DNA from: CAZODA01 sp964578485
GTDB lineage: Bacteria; Bacteroidota; Bacteroidia; Bacteroidales; Marinilabiliaceae
Assembly: GCA_964578485.1 (NCBI GenBank)
Contig: CAZODA010000067.1
Location: 1-15,418 of the forward strand
Direction of reading: 5' to 3'
Length of the DNA stretch: 15,418 nucleotides
The notes beneath the pieces were generated by a model. It was not told where the DNA came from and did no database searches. It worked only from the letters and a program-made list of their open reading frames with translations. Made by a program: the position numbers and the translations under genes. Positions 8,544 through 15,418 of the stretch are shown one piece after another; positions within the stretch are counted from its first letter, which is position 1, and each line of letters starts with the position of its first letter.

Positions 8544-10514
8544 ATGAGATATTATAAATTATTTTTTACTGTTTTAATACTTTCTTTGCTTATGCAAGCC
8601 TGTGAAAAGGAGGGTGATTTAATAGTTATATCAGGCTTTACATCATCGGAATTATCTATTGATAATGTTGATATTGTTCTTACACAGGCAAATATTGAAA
8701 GTTTAGTTTTGTCTTTATCATGGACAGAAAGTACTCTTGAGCTTTCAGATAAAACTATGGGTGTACCTCAATCACTACCTTCATCGGTAATTGAAGTATC
8801 TACTTCTTCTGATTTTGATGGTGTTTATGAAATTAATCCAACTACCAATCCACATGTGTTTACCGGTGCAGCTCTTAATAATCTCGCTAAATTTTTGGCA
8901 TTGGAGGAAGGTGTTGTTTCACCGGTTTATTTTAGGATCAGATCTATTTTGGGAAAAAATATTGAATCTACTTTTAGTGAAGTGCTTCAGATAAATTTAA
9001 CTCCCTTTAAAATAGATATGTCACGAGCTTTCATTTTGGATGCCGACAAGAATAAAACGGACTTTTACTTGTATTCCCCCGATAGTGATGGAGAATATTC
9101 CGGTTTTATGAATGCCCTTGGATGGTATAACTGGTATTTGCAGGAAGGTGATGAAACTATATGGGGTAATGTGGCTGAATCGGATAAGGAGTTTTTCATT
9201 TCTGATGACGCTGATGATCAGTGGAATTTATGGTTCCCCGAATTTGGTGGTTGTTATTTTTCAACAGTAAATACCAATGAAAAAGAGTGGACTGCTACTT
9301 ATATACCTGATTTAATAGCTTCAGGAGCTGTTGAAGGTGATTTTACATTTATAAGAACTGAGCTATACTGGATGTTATCTTTTACGACAGATGCAGACAA
9401 TGCAAAATTTTCTGTCAGCGGAAATACGAGTACCTATAATGTTGAAACTTCAACTGAAAACTCATTAGCTGTTCCCGGTAATATTAATTTTATACCCGGT
9501 TCAGGCGAATCATTGACTTTCAGTTTTACTGATGATGCAACTGAATTTGAAATACCGGTTTCCGGAGAATATACAATAAAAATCTTCCTTGCTGATCTAA
9601 ATAACCTTCATTATACCATTGAAACAGGATCGGTTATTATAGAAGATCCGATTAGCGAATATTTATATTTGCCCGGCATTGATGATGGAATCTCAGGTTC
9701 TTGGACCTTTGATAATTATTTGACGCTTATAAATGACATGGATTCCACTTTCGTAGGTGTTGCTTATGTTAATTCTCTTTATGGATATATAATGTCTTTG
9801 GAAGTTGGAGAATGGGATAATGTTTATAAATACGGAGGCACAGAAGGCTTACTTAAATTTAAGGGTGCTGTTGATATTCCTGCCCCTCTGCCCGGTTTAT
9901 ACCTGATAGATGCCGACCTTAAAAATCTGACTTATGCTCATACAGAAATTACTGATGTCGGTTATTCAGGCCTTAATGATGATTGGGATATACATTCCAT
10001 GAATGAAAGCGGCATTAACGGGGTGTATGTATCATCGTTAAATATTGATCAGGTTTCAGAATGGGGTGGAAAAATCCTTCTCAATCAAAATTGGGACTTA
10101 GCCTTTGGAGGAAGTAAGGGTAAATTAATATATGGAGAAGATGGATTTACCGATGATGCAGATATAGGTGTAGGTGCCTATGATTTGATTGTTGATCTGT
10201 GCAATTCTTCCTATGTGTTTTTAAGTGATGAGGTTTATATTGTTGGTTTAAATGATGATTGGGAACTTTCATCAGTTGTTCTTAGCAAAGCTTCTCCGGG
10301 AATTTATGAAGGAAAAGCAACTATAGTATCTCCTTCACCGTGGGGAATGGCAATCCAATTGGATCAGTCATGGAATCGCTTTTTTGGAGGTTCTTTTGAT
10401 TCGCTTTCATATTTAGGTGACAATATAACCGATGATCAGGCACTTTCTGCAGGAACTTATGATGTAATTGTAGATTTTCTTGAAATGACCTGTTCATTTA
10501 CCCTTGCCGACTAA
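8544..10514 (+). CDS. Large SusE-like multidomain surface glycan-binding lipoprotein
   Basis: 656 residues, begun 20 bases after the SusD stop. MRYYKLFFTVLILSLLMQAC is a lipoprotein signal with Cys20 followed by acidic EKEGD, suggesting surface display. Residues about 22-140 resemble the SusE N-terminal domain (SSELSIDNVDIVLTQANIES, LSLSWTES, FLALEEG). Residues about 145-360 are a middle region I do not recognise, rich in Trp/Tyr (GWYNWYLQ, WNLWFPEFGG). Three tandem C-terminal modules of SusE/SusF type follow: module 1 (about 372-468), module 2 (about 470-560) and module 3 (about 562-654). Modules 2 and 3 are clearly duplicated: both have GLNDDW, WG, a W before FGGS, and TDD then G-x-YD-x-IVD. 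Position and architecture point to a non-enzymatic glycan-binding role at the surface, probably for galactan. It is longer than classical SusE. Exact glycan specificity cannot be read from sequence. Confidence 0.85.
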   Translation: MRYYKLFFTVLILSLLMQACEKEGDLIVISGFTSSELSIDNVDIVLTQANIESLVLSLSWTESTLELSDKTMGVPQSLPSSVIEVSTSSDFDGVYEINPTTNPHVFTGAALNNLAKFLALEEGVVSPVYFRIRSILGKNIESTFSEVLQINLTPFKIDMSRAFILDADKNKTDFYLYSPDSDGEYSGFMNALGWYNWYLQEGDETIWGNVAESDKEFFISDDADDQWNLWFPEFGGCYFSTVNTNEKEWTATYIPDLIASGAVEGDFTFIRTELYWMLSFTTDADNAKFSVSGNTSTYNVETSTENSLAVPGNINFIPGSGESLTFSFTDDATEFEIPVSGEYTIKIFLADLNNLHYTIETGSVIIEDPISEYLYLPGIDDGISGSWTFDNYLTLINDMDSTFVGVAYVNSLYGYIMSLEVGEWDNVYKYGGTEGLLKFKGAVDIPAPLPGLYLIDADLKNLTYAHTEITDVGYSGLNDDWDIHSMNESGINGVYVSSLNIDQVSEWGGKILLNQNWDLAFGGSKGKLIYGEDGFTDDADIGVGAYDLIVDLCNSSYVFLSDEVYIVGLNDDWELSSVVLSKASPGIYEGKATIVSPSPWGMAIQLDQSWNRFFGGSFDSLSYLGDNITDDQALSAGTYDVIVDFLEMTCSFTLAD

Positions 10515-10540
10515 TTAAGTTTAATTATTATGAATAATTT

Positions 10541-10581
10541 AAACTCATCCGATGACTGCTTAAGTCTTCGGATGAGTTTTT
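10541..10581 (+). terminator. Strong intercistronic hairpin between transport and enzyme genes
   Basis: AAACTCATCCGA (10541-10552) pairs perfectly with TCGGATGAGTTT (10568-10579). After one T/T mismatch, GACT (10554-10557) pairs with AGTC (10563-10566) over loop GCTTA. Five T residues at 10577-10581 follow the stem. This has the form of an intrinsic terminator, but it lies 18 bases before the next gene of the same locus. It may terminate partially, or protect the 3' end of the upstream susC-D-E messenger, giving more transport than enzyme transcript. Confidence 0.8.
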
Positions 10582-10599
10582 AACAGGTAAAAAAATAAA

Positions 10600-13149
10600 A
10601 TGATGTTAAGATTATTTCTCATTCTATCAGCATTGTTTATTTCATTTATTTCTCCTGCAATTGCAACAAATAAACAAGGAAGTTTTGTTGATGAAAATGG
10701 AGTTTTACGTTGGAAGTATGACAACAGCGAAATCAAAGCCTTTGGTGTAAATTATTCCTTGCCTTTTTCGCATGCTTATCGTATGGCCAATAGACTTGGG
10801 GTTAATCATGAAGATGCGATTAAACAGGATATTTATCATTTTGCCCGTCTTGATTTGGATTTGTATCGCGTGCATGTTTGGGATACAGAAATTTCTGATA
10901 CCCTCGGAAATTTATTGCAAAACGAGCATTTACGTTTATTCGATTTTGCTATTAATGAGATGAAAAAGAGAGAGATGAAATTTGTGATTACTCCCATTGC
11001 TTATTGGGGAAATGGCTGGCCGGAACGGGATTTTGACACTCCCGGATTTTCCAATAAGTATGGTAAGGGAAATTGTCTTACCATTCCTGAAGCAATTGAA
11101 GCACAAGAGAATTACCTGTTTCAGTTTTTAAATCATGTAAATCCCTATACCGGTATTGCATATAAGGACGATCCCGATATAATAGCTTTTGAAATCAGTA
11201 ATGAACCCCATCATTCCGGATCTGAAGAAAGTGTTACCGAATTTATTAACAGGCTTTCCTCAGCAATGAGGAGGACCGGTACCTTAACTCCTATTTTTTA
11301 TAATATGAGTCATAGTATTCAATTTATAAATGCTTATTTAAAAGCTGATGTTCAAGGAGGAACTTTTCAGTGGTACCCGGCAGGCTTAGTTGCTAATTAT
11401 CAGTTAAACGGAAATTTTTTACCCCATGTTGCCCATTATCATATTCCTTTTGCCGATAATCCGGACTTTAAAAAAACAGCTAAGCTTGTTTATGAATTTG
11501 ATGCCGCTGATGTGGGAGGAAATTATATATATCCTGCTATGGCAAGAAGTTTTAGGGAAGCCGGTTTACAAATAGCTGCTCATTTCGATTATGATGCTAT
11601 GTTTCTTGCCCCCTATAACACCAATTATGGTACACATTATATGAGTCTTCCCTATGCTCCCCAAAAAGCACTAAGTTTAAAAATTGCTTCAGCTGTCTTT
11701 CATGAAATACCACTTTATTCGGATTTTGGTGAATTTCCATTGAATAATAATTTTGGTGATTTCAGAATTGACTATACAAATGACCTTGTGGAATTTGTTT
11801 CGGCTGAAAAATTCTTTTATTCCAACAATACTTCTTCCATGCCTGAAAAGCCTGAAGAATTAATTGAAATTGCAGGTTATGGATCATCGCCTTTAATTAG
11901 TTATGAAGGAAAAGGGGCTTATTTTTTAGATAAAATTGCTGAAGATAGTTGGCGTTTGGAAGTGATGCCTGATGCCTACTGGTTAGGCGATCCCTATGCA
12001 AGAGTTAGTCCGCGCCGTCAGGTTGCAGCTGTAAATCATCAACACAGGAAAATGACGATTAATTTGCCTCAATTGGGTGGGGATTTTTTGATTAAAGCCT
12101 TAGGAGATAATAAGTTGATTGAAACCAATGCGATAAAGGGATCCTTTGAATTATTACCCGGTGTTTATTTACTGCAGAGGAAAGCAAGTGTTTTGAGTTT
12201 TTCTCCTTACCAGAGTTATAAAAACATTTTGCTGAATGAGTTTGTTGCTCCTCAATCAAATCTTAATGATACACTCATAAAAAATTTTACAGCCCTTGAG
12301 GCAACTGCTAATCAACCATTATTGATGCGTTTTGAAGTTATTTCACCGATGAAACCCGAAAAAGTGGAACTACTTATACAAGGCAGTAGAAGAAATTTTC
12401 GTTCTGAAGTAAAAAATGTTGGTGGAGATTTTTATGAATTATTTATCGAAGGTGATATTACTCGTCATGGCATAGTAGATTATTTTCTGATATTACACTA
12501 TCTTGATGAAATAAAGACTTTTCCTTCTGGCTTGTCCGGTACACCCGGTGATTGGGATTTTTATGATCATTCGACCTATTCATTGAGATTTTTGCCTCCA
12601 TCAGAAGCTCTTGAATTGTGGAATGCAAATTCATGTTGGGATACAACTCTTAAAGAGTGGAATTCTAATGTATCGCTCAAACCTTTAGGACACAATAATG
12701 CTGTATTGCATATTAATATAAAAGCCTCGCAGGGGATAACAGACGATGATTTTTTACCTGATTATATTTTCAAATATTATTTTGGAGAGAAAATTAATGG
12801 TCGTGTTGCCGAGCTTGACAAAAAATCACTTGTTATGATTAAGGTGTTTACAGCTGCTTCTGATAAACAAGCAGTAAAGCTTGGCCTTATTGATAAAAAT
12901 GGTATAGCATATTCTGCTTCCTTTGATATCGAACCCGGTAAAGATATTTATAGCCTTCCCTTGTCATCATTTAAACAGGATAAGCTTGCTATCGTGCCTC
13001 GTTCATTTCCTTGGTTTATGCCTCAATTTCATGAAGGAGGTCAGTCTTTTGAATTTAAGCCGGAAGATATTGAAATGTTGCAGTTTTCAGTTAAGGAAGG
13101 GATGATACAAAACCTTGATCTATATATAGAAAAGATATGGATGTACTAA
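10600..13149 (+). CDS. Divergent clan GH-A glycoside hydrolase, possible exo-beta-galactosidase (GH147/GH5-like)
   Basis: 849 residues with a type I signal peptide (residues about 1-22, ending AIA) and no lipobox, so probably periplasmic. Residues about 25-400 read as a GH-A TIM barrel: DLYRVHVWD (strand 2), FVITPIAYWGNGW (strand 3), IIAFEISNEPH with acid/base Glu202 in the NEP motif (strand 4), VAHYHIP (strand 6), KLVYEFDAAD with probable nucleophile Glu299 (strand 7) and QIAAHFDYDAMF (strand 8). Residues about 400-545 look like a beta-sandwich, about 570-670 are Ig-like, and about 672-849 look like a jelly-roll; I cannot name these. From memory the architecture suits GH147, a beta-galactosidase family known from Bacteroides galactan loci, but an unassigned GH5-like enzyme is equally open. 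No T9SS tail is seen. The start at 10600 has a second Met next to it; either start leaves the signal intact. The downstream GH53 gene begins 11 bases after its stop, supporting a shared transcript and a galactan role. Confidence 0.75.
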   Translation: MMLRLFLILSALFISFISPAIATNKQGSFVDENGVLRWKYDNSEIKAFGVNYSLPFSHAYRMANRLGVNHEDAIKQDIYHFARLDLDLYRVHVWDTEISDTLGNLLQNEHLRLFDFAINEMKKREMKFVITPIAYWGNGWPERDFDTPGFSNKYGKGNCLTIPEAIEAQENYLFQFLNHVNPYTGIAYKDDPDIIAFEISNEPHHSGSEESVTEFINRLSSAMRRTGTLTPIFYNMSHSIQFINAYLKADVQGGTFQWYPAGLVANYQLNGNFLPHVAHYHIPFADNPDFKKTAKLVYEFDAADVGGNYIYPAMARSFREAGLQIAAHFDYDAMFLAPYNTNYGTHYMSLPYAPQKALSLKIASAVFHEIPLYSDFGEFPLNNNFGDFRIDYTNDLVEFVSAEKFFYSNNTSSMPEKPEELIEIAGYGSSPLISYEGKGAYFLDKIAEDSWRLEVMPDAYWLGDPYARVSPRRQVAAVNHQHRKMTINLPQLGGDFLIKALGDNKLIETNAIKGSFELLPGVYLLQRKASVLSFSPYQSYKNILLNEFVAPQSNLNDTLIKNFTALEATANQPLLMRFEVISPMKPEKVELLIQGSRRNFRSEVKNVGGDFYELFIEGDITRHGIVDYFLILHYLDEIKTFPSGLSGTPGDWDFYDHSTYSLRFLPPSEALELWNANSCWDTTLKEWNSNVSLKPLGHNNAVLHINIKASQGITDDDFLPDYIFKYYFGEKINGRVAELDKKSLVMIKVFTAASDKQAVKLGLIDKNGIAYSASFDIEPGKDIYSLPLSSFKQDKLAIVPRSFPWFMPQFHEGGQSFEFKPEDIEMLQFSVKEGMIQNLDLYIEKIWMY

Positions 13150-13160
13150 ATTATTAAAAA

Positions 13161-15239
13161 ATGAAGAAATATCTTGTCTTTATTTCGATGTTATATCCTT
13201 TAATGATATTGGGACAAACATTTTATTTGGGTAATGATTTGTCTTATGTAAATCAGATGGAGGATTGTGGCGCTGTATTTAAAGAAAAAGGGATACCAAA
13301 AGATGTTTATAAGATCTTTGCTGATCAAGGGACTAATTTAGTAAGAGTTCGCTTGTGGCATAATCCTGACTGGCAAAATCAGCTAAGTCAACCTGAAGGT
13401 GTTAAGCCTCAATACAGTGATTTTGATGATGTAAGGCAAACTATTAGCAGGGCAAAGAATGAAGGGATGGAAGTAATGTTGGATTTTCATTTGTCGGATT
13501 TTTGGGCTGATCCCGGTCAACAATTAATTCCATCGGCCTGGCTTGAAGTTGCTGAGAATCCTGATTTGCTTGCCGACTCTGTTTATAAATATGTTTCAAA
13601 AGTACTCACAGAGCTTAATTCTGAAGGCTTAATGCCTGAATTGGTGAAAATTGGCAATGAAAATAATGGAGGCATTCTTATGCATACTACTTTGTCGGGC
13701 GATTTTAATGTTTCCGGTGTTGTCAGTAATAATTGGAGTCGTCATGCAAAAATGTTTAATGCCGGGATAAAAGCTGTTCGTGATGTTAGTAAAAATACAA
13801 ATATTAAACCGAGTATTGTATTGCATTGTTCAGGATTGTCAAATATTAGTGGCTGGTTTCAACAACTTATAAACAATGGGGTTACAGATTTTGATATAAT
13901 TGGTTTTTCATATTATTATTCATGGCACGATGCATCAATTTCTGCTATGGGTAACACAATTCGTATGCTGCGTTCACGCTGGCCTCAGTATGAAGTTATG
14001 GCAGTGGAAACCGGCTATTTGTGGACGACAGAAAATTTTGATCATTTAGGAAATATTATTAATGATCCGGATCCCGAGTATCTACCTGTTAGTCCGGAAA
14101 AACAACTTGAATATATGGTGGATTACGCCCGTGAAGTAAAACGAACGGGTGGTATTGGAGTTATTTTCTGGGAGCCGGCATGGGTTTCTACACCCTGCAG
14201 GACTGCCTGGGGAGTTGGTTCCTCACATGATCATGTTGTGTTTTTCGATCCGGTGGATAATAATTTTATGGAAAATGGGGGAGGACGATGGACAAATCCT
14301 GCTTTTTATGAAGATGTAGAGAGTCATAAGCTTACATTTAAGGTGGATATGGGGAATAGGGATACAGAAGATGGAGTTTTTATCAGCGCTTCATTTACAA
14401 ATGATGAACTAATCCAAATGTCGCCCCTTGGAGCTAATATTTTTTGGTATTTTACTTTTTTACCTGAGAATTCCGAAGGGGGTTATTTCTTTGTCAATGG
14501 TAACGATCTTGCCCGGCGCGAGATTATTCCATCAGAATGTGCCTTATGGAAAGATAGCGATCGCCTGTATTCGGTTGGTACTAAGGATGGACTTTATGCC
14601 TATGAATTTGGTAGCTGTGAGGAAATTGAGGCAGGACCGGTCAATCTGACTTTTATGGTTGATATGACAGGTCAGGATGTCTCGAGAGGAGTGTTTATTA
14701 CCGGTGAAATAACAGGAAGCGGAGATTGGACGATTGAACAGATGAGCCATAGAGGGAATAATATTTATAGTTGGACATGCCAATTATTACCGGGAAATGA
14801 GGTGCTGGCATATTACTATCTTACTACCGGTAGCTGGACAGATTATCTTAATTATCGTGAAGTCCTTCCTTCCGATTGTTGGGGTAAATGGGAGGACAGA
14901 GGTATTATTGTTCCTCGAAATGATACTGTAATAAAAAATATTTGGGGAAGTTGTGAATCTTTTGATACCACCCCTTTAAGGGATATTAATGCTCATTCAC
15001 AAGCAAATGTTTTTGTGGTTACCGACGCTGAGTCGGATGTTATAAATTTAATATTTAAAGAACCTCCATCAAACTTTAAAGTTGAAGTTTTTAACAGCTC
15101 CGGATCATTGTTGTTACAAAGAAATTTTTTAGGAGGAGATATACAATATGATATTAAATTGCCCTTTTCCAAAGGTCTTCATATTATAAATGTAAGAGGC
15201 GCTGAATTCTATGAAACATTTAAAATTATTCTTTTGTAG
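13161..15239 (+). CDS. GH53 arabinogalactan endo-beta-1,4-galactanase with two accessory modules and T9SS tail
   Basis: Cleaves internal beta-1,4-galactosyl bonds in galactan. 692 residues: signal peptide 1-19 (ending ILGQ, no lipobox), GH53 catalytic domain about 21-385, two related beta-rich modules at about 391-492 and 496-602, and a T9SS type A sorting domain at about 616-692. GH53 hallmarks: LGNDLSYVNQMEDCG, GTNLVRVRLWHNP, VMLDFHLSDFWADPG, acid/base Glu167 in KIGNENNGG, nucleophile Glu283 in AVETGYLWT, and FWEPAW at 336-341. Each accessory module opens with LTFxVDM and carries two cysteines, one in a PS(E/D)C motif and one in GSCE, probably a disulfide; carbohydrate binding is inferred. 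The last 80 residues have the T9SS pattern (FKVEVFNSSGSLL, LPFSKGLHIINV), so the enzyme is probably exported across the outer membrane and attached to the surface or released. It is the last gene of the locus. Confidence 0.95.
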   Translation: MKKYLVFISMLYPLMILGQTFYLGNDLSYVNQMEDCGAVFKEKGIPKDVYKIFADQGTNLVRVRLWHNPDWQNQLSQPEGVKPQYSDFDDVRQTISRAKNEGMEVMLDFHLSDFWADPGQQLIPSAWLEVAENPDLLADSVYKYVSKVLTELNSEGLMPELVKIGNENNGGILMHTTLSGDFNVSGVVSNNWSRHAKMFNAGIKAVRDVSKNTNIKPSIVLHCSGLSNISGWFQQLINNGVTDFDIIGFSYYYSWHDASISAMGNTIRMLRSRWPQYEVMAVETGYLWTTENFDHLGNIINDPDPEYLPVSPEKQLEYMVDYAREVKRTGGIGVIFWEPAWVSTPCRTAWGVGSSHDHVVFFDPVDNNFMENGGGRWTNPAFYEDVESHKLTFKVDMGNRDTEDGVFISASFTNDELIQMSPLGANIFWYFTFLPENSEGGYFFVNGNDLARREIIPSECALWKDSDRLYSVGTKDGLYAYEFGSCEEIEAGPVNLTFMVDMTGQDVSRGVFITGEITGSGDWTIEQMSHRGNNIYSWTCQLLPGNEVLAYYYLTTGSWTDYLNYREVLPSDCWGKWEDRGIIVPRNDTVIKNIWGSCESFDTTPLRDINAHSQANVFVVTDAESDVINLIFKEPPSNFKVEVFNSSGSLLLQRNFLGGDIQYDIKLPFSKGLHIINVRGAEFYETFKIILL

Positions 15240-15274
15240 GGGCTGTCTCATAAATTTACAACCCTACATTTTTT
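15235..15274 (+). terminator. Possible terminator at end of the PUL
   Basis: TGTAGGG (15235-15241, overlapping the GH53 stop codon) can pair with CCCTACA (15262-15268), followed by six T residues at 15269-15274. The stem is 7 bp with a 20-base loop, so it is weaker than the hairpin at 10541, but the position and T run suit transcription termination after the last gene. Confidence 0.45.
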
Positions 15275-15304
15275 ATTGATTATGAATTAGTAAATGTGAT
15301 AATT

Positions 15305-15352
15305 AGCAAATTAGTTGATTAGCAGATTAGTTGATTAGCAGATTAGTAGATT
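15305..15352 (+). repeat. Tandem array of three 16-bp units
   Basis: Three contiguous near-identical copies of AGCAGATTAGTTGATT at 15305-15320, 15321-15336 and 15337-15352; copies 1 and 3 each differ from copy 2 at one base. There are no spacers between the copies, so it is a minisatellite, not CRISPR. It is noncoding as far as can be seen and lies just outside the PUL. Copy number probably varies by replication slippage. Confidence 0.85.
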
Positions 15353-15357
15353 AAGGA

Positions 15358-15418
15358 ATGAAGAAATGAAAAATGAAGAAATGAAAAATGAAGAAATGAA
15401 AAATGAAGAAATGAAAAA
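15358..15418 (+). repeat. Tandem array of 15-bp units running off the window
   Basis: Four exact copies of ATGAAGAAATGAAAA begin at 15358, 15373, 15388 and 15403, and the array meets the window edge, so its true length is unknown. The 15-bp unit keeps one frame open as repeated Asn-Glu-Glu-Met-Lys, while the frame beginning at each unit's first ATG stops at once. I see no evidence that it is translated. Confidence 0.85.

Noticed and set aside
14544..14783. Minus-strand open frame inside the second accessory module of the galactanase
   Set aside because: The plus-strand frame carries clear module motifs; this one shows none.
15305..15418. CRISPR array
   Set aside because: The repeat units are contiguous with no unique spacers, units are only 15-16 bp, and no cas gene is present.

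Overview
The window is AT-rich and looks like a member of the Bacteroidota. It has a SusC/SusD pair, Bacteroidetes-type lipoprotein signals with acidic residues after the cysteine, a hybrid two-component sensor, a type IX secretion (T9SS) C-terminal sorting domain, and no clear Shine-Dalgarno sequences. The T9SS tail on a glycanase points to an environmental member (for example Marinilabiliales or Prolixibacteraceae-like) more than a gut Bacteroides; this is inference, not a taxonomic call.

Layout: 1-3426 (minus strand) holds most of a hybrid two-component system regulator, cut by the window edge inside its receiver domain. 3427-3888 is the divergent regulatory region; it has a long AT palindrome, a spaced direct repeat and one weak promoter candidate. 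The plus strand then carries a compact polysaccharide utilisation locus (PUL): susC-like (3889-6858), susD-like (start probably 6934, to 8523), a large SusE-like surface lipoprotein (8544-10514), a strong hairpin (10541-10579), a divergent clan GH-A glycoside hydrolase (10600-13149) and a GH53 endo-beta-1,4-galactanase with two accessory modules and a T9SS tail (13161-15239). The right end (15240-15418) has a terminator-like hairpin and two different tandem repeat arrays, one running off the window.

How the genes probably work together: the GH53 identification points to beta-1,4-galactan (rhamnogalacturonan-I side chains or type I arabinogalactan). The endo-galactanase would cut polymer at or outside the cell surface. 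The SusE-like and SusD-like lipoproteins would capture the chains, and SusC would import oligosaccharides with TonB energy. The GH-A enzyme, a plausible exo-beta-galactosidase, would finish them in the periplasm. The sensor would bind an oligosaccharide in the periplasm and activate the operon. Only the GH53, SusC, SusD and sensor identities are firm; the GH-A substrate and the roles of the accessory modules are inferred.

The less-explained items are the GH-A enzyme with its C-terminal regions, the paired cysteine-bearing modules of the galactanase, the three tandem modules of the SusE-like protein, and the hairpin separating the transport genes from the enzyme genes. No wholly new system such as a defence island, CRISPR array or intact mobile element is visible.
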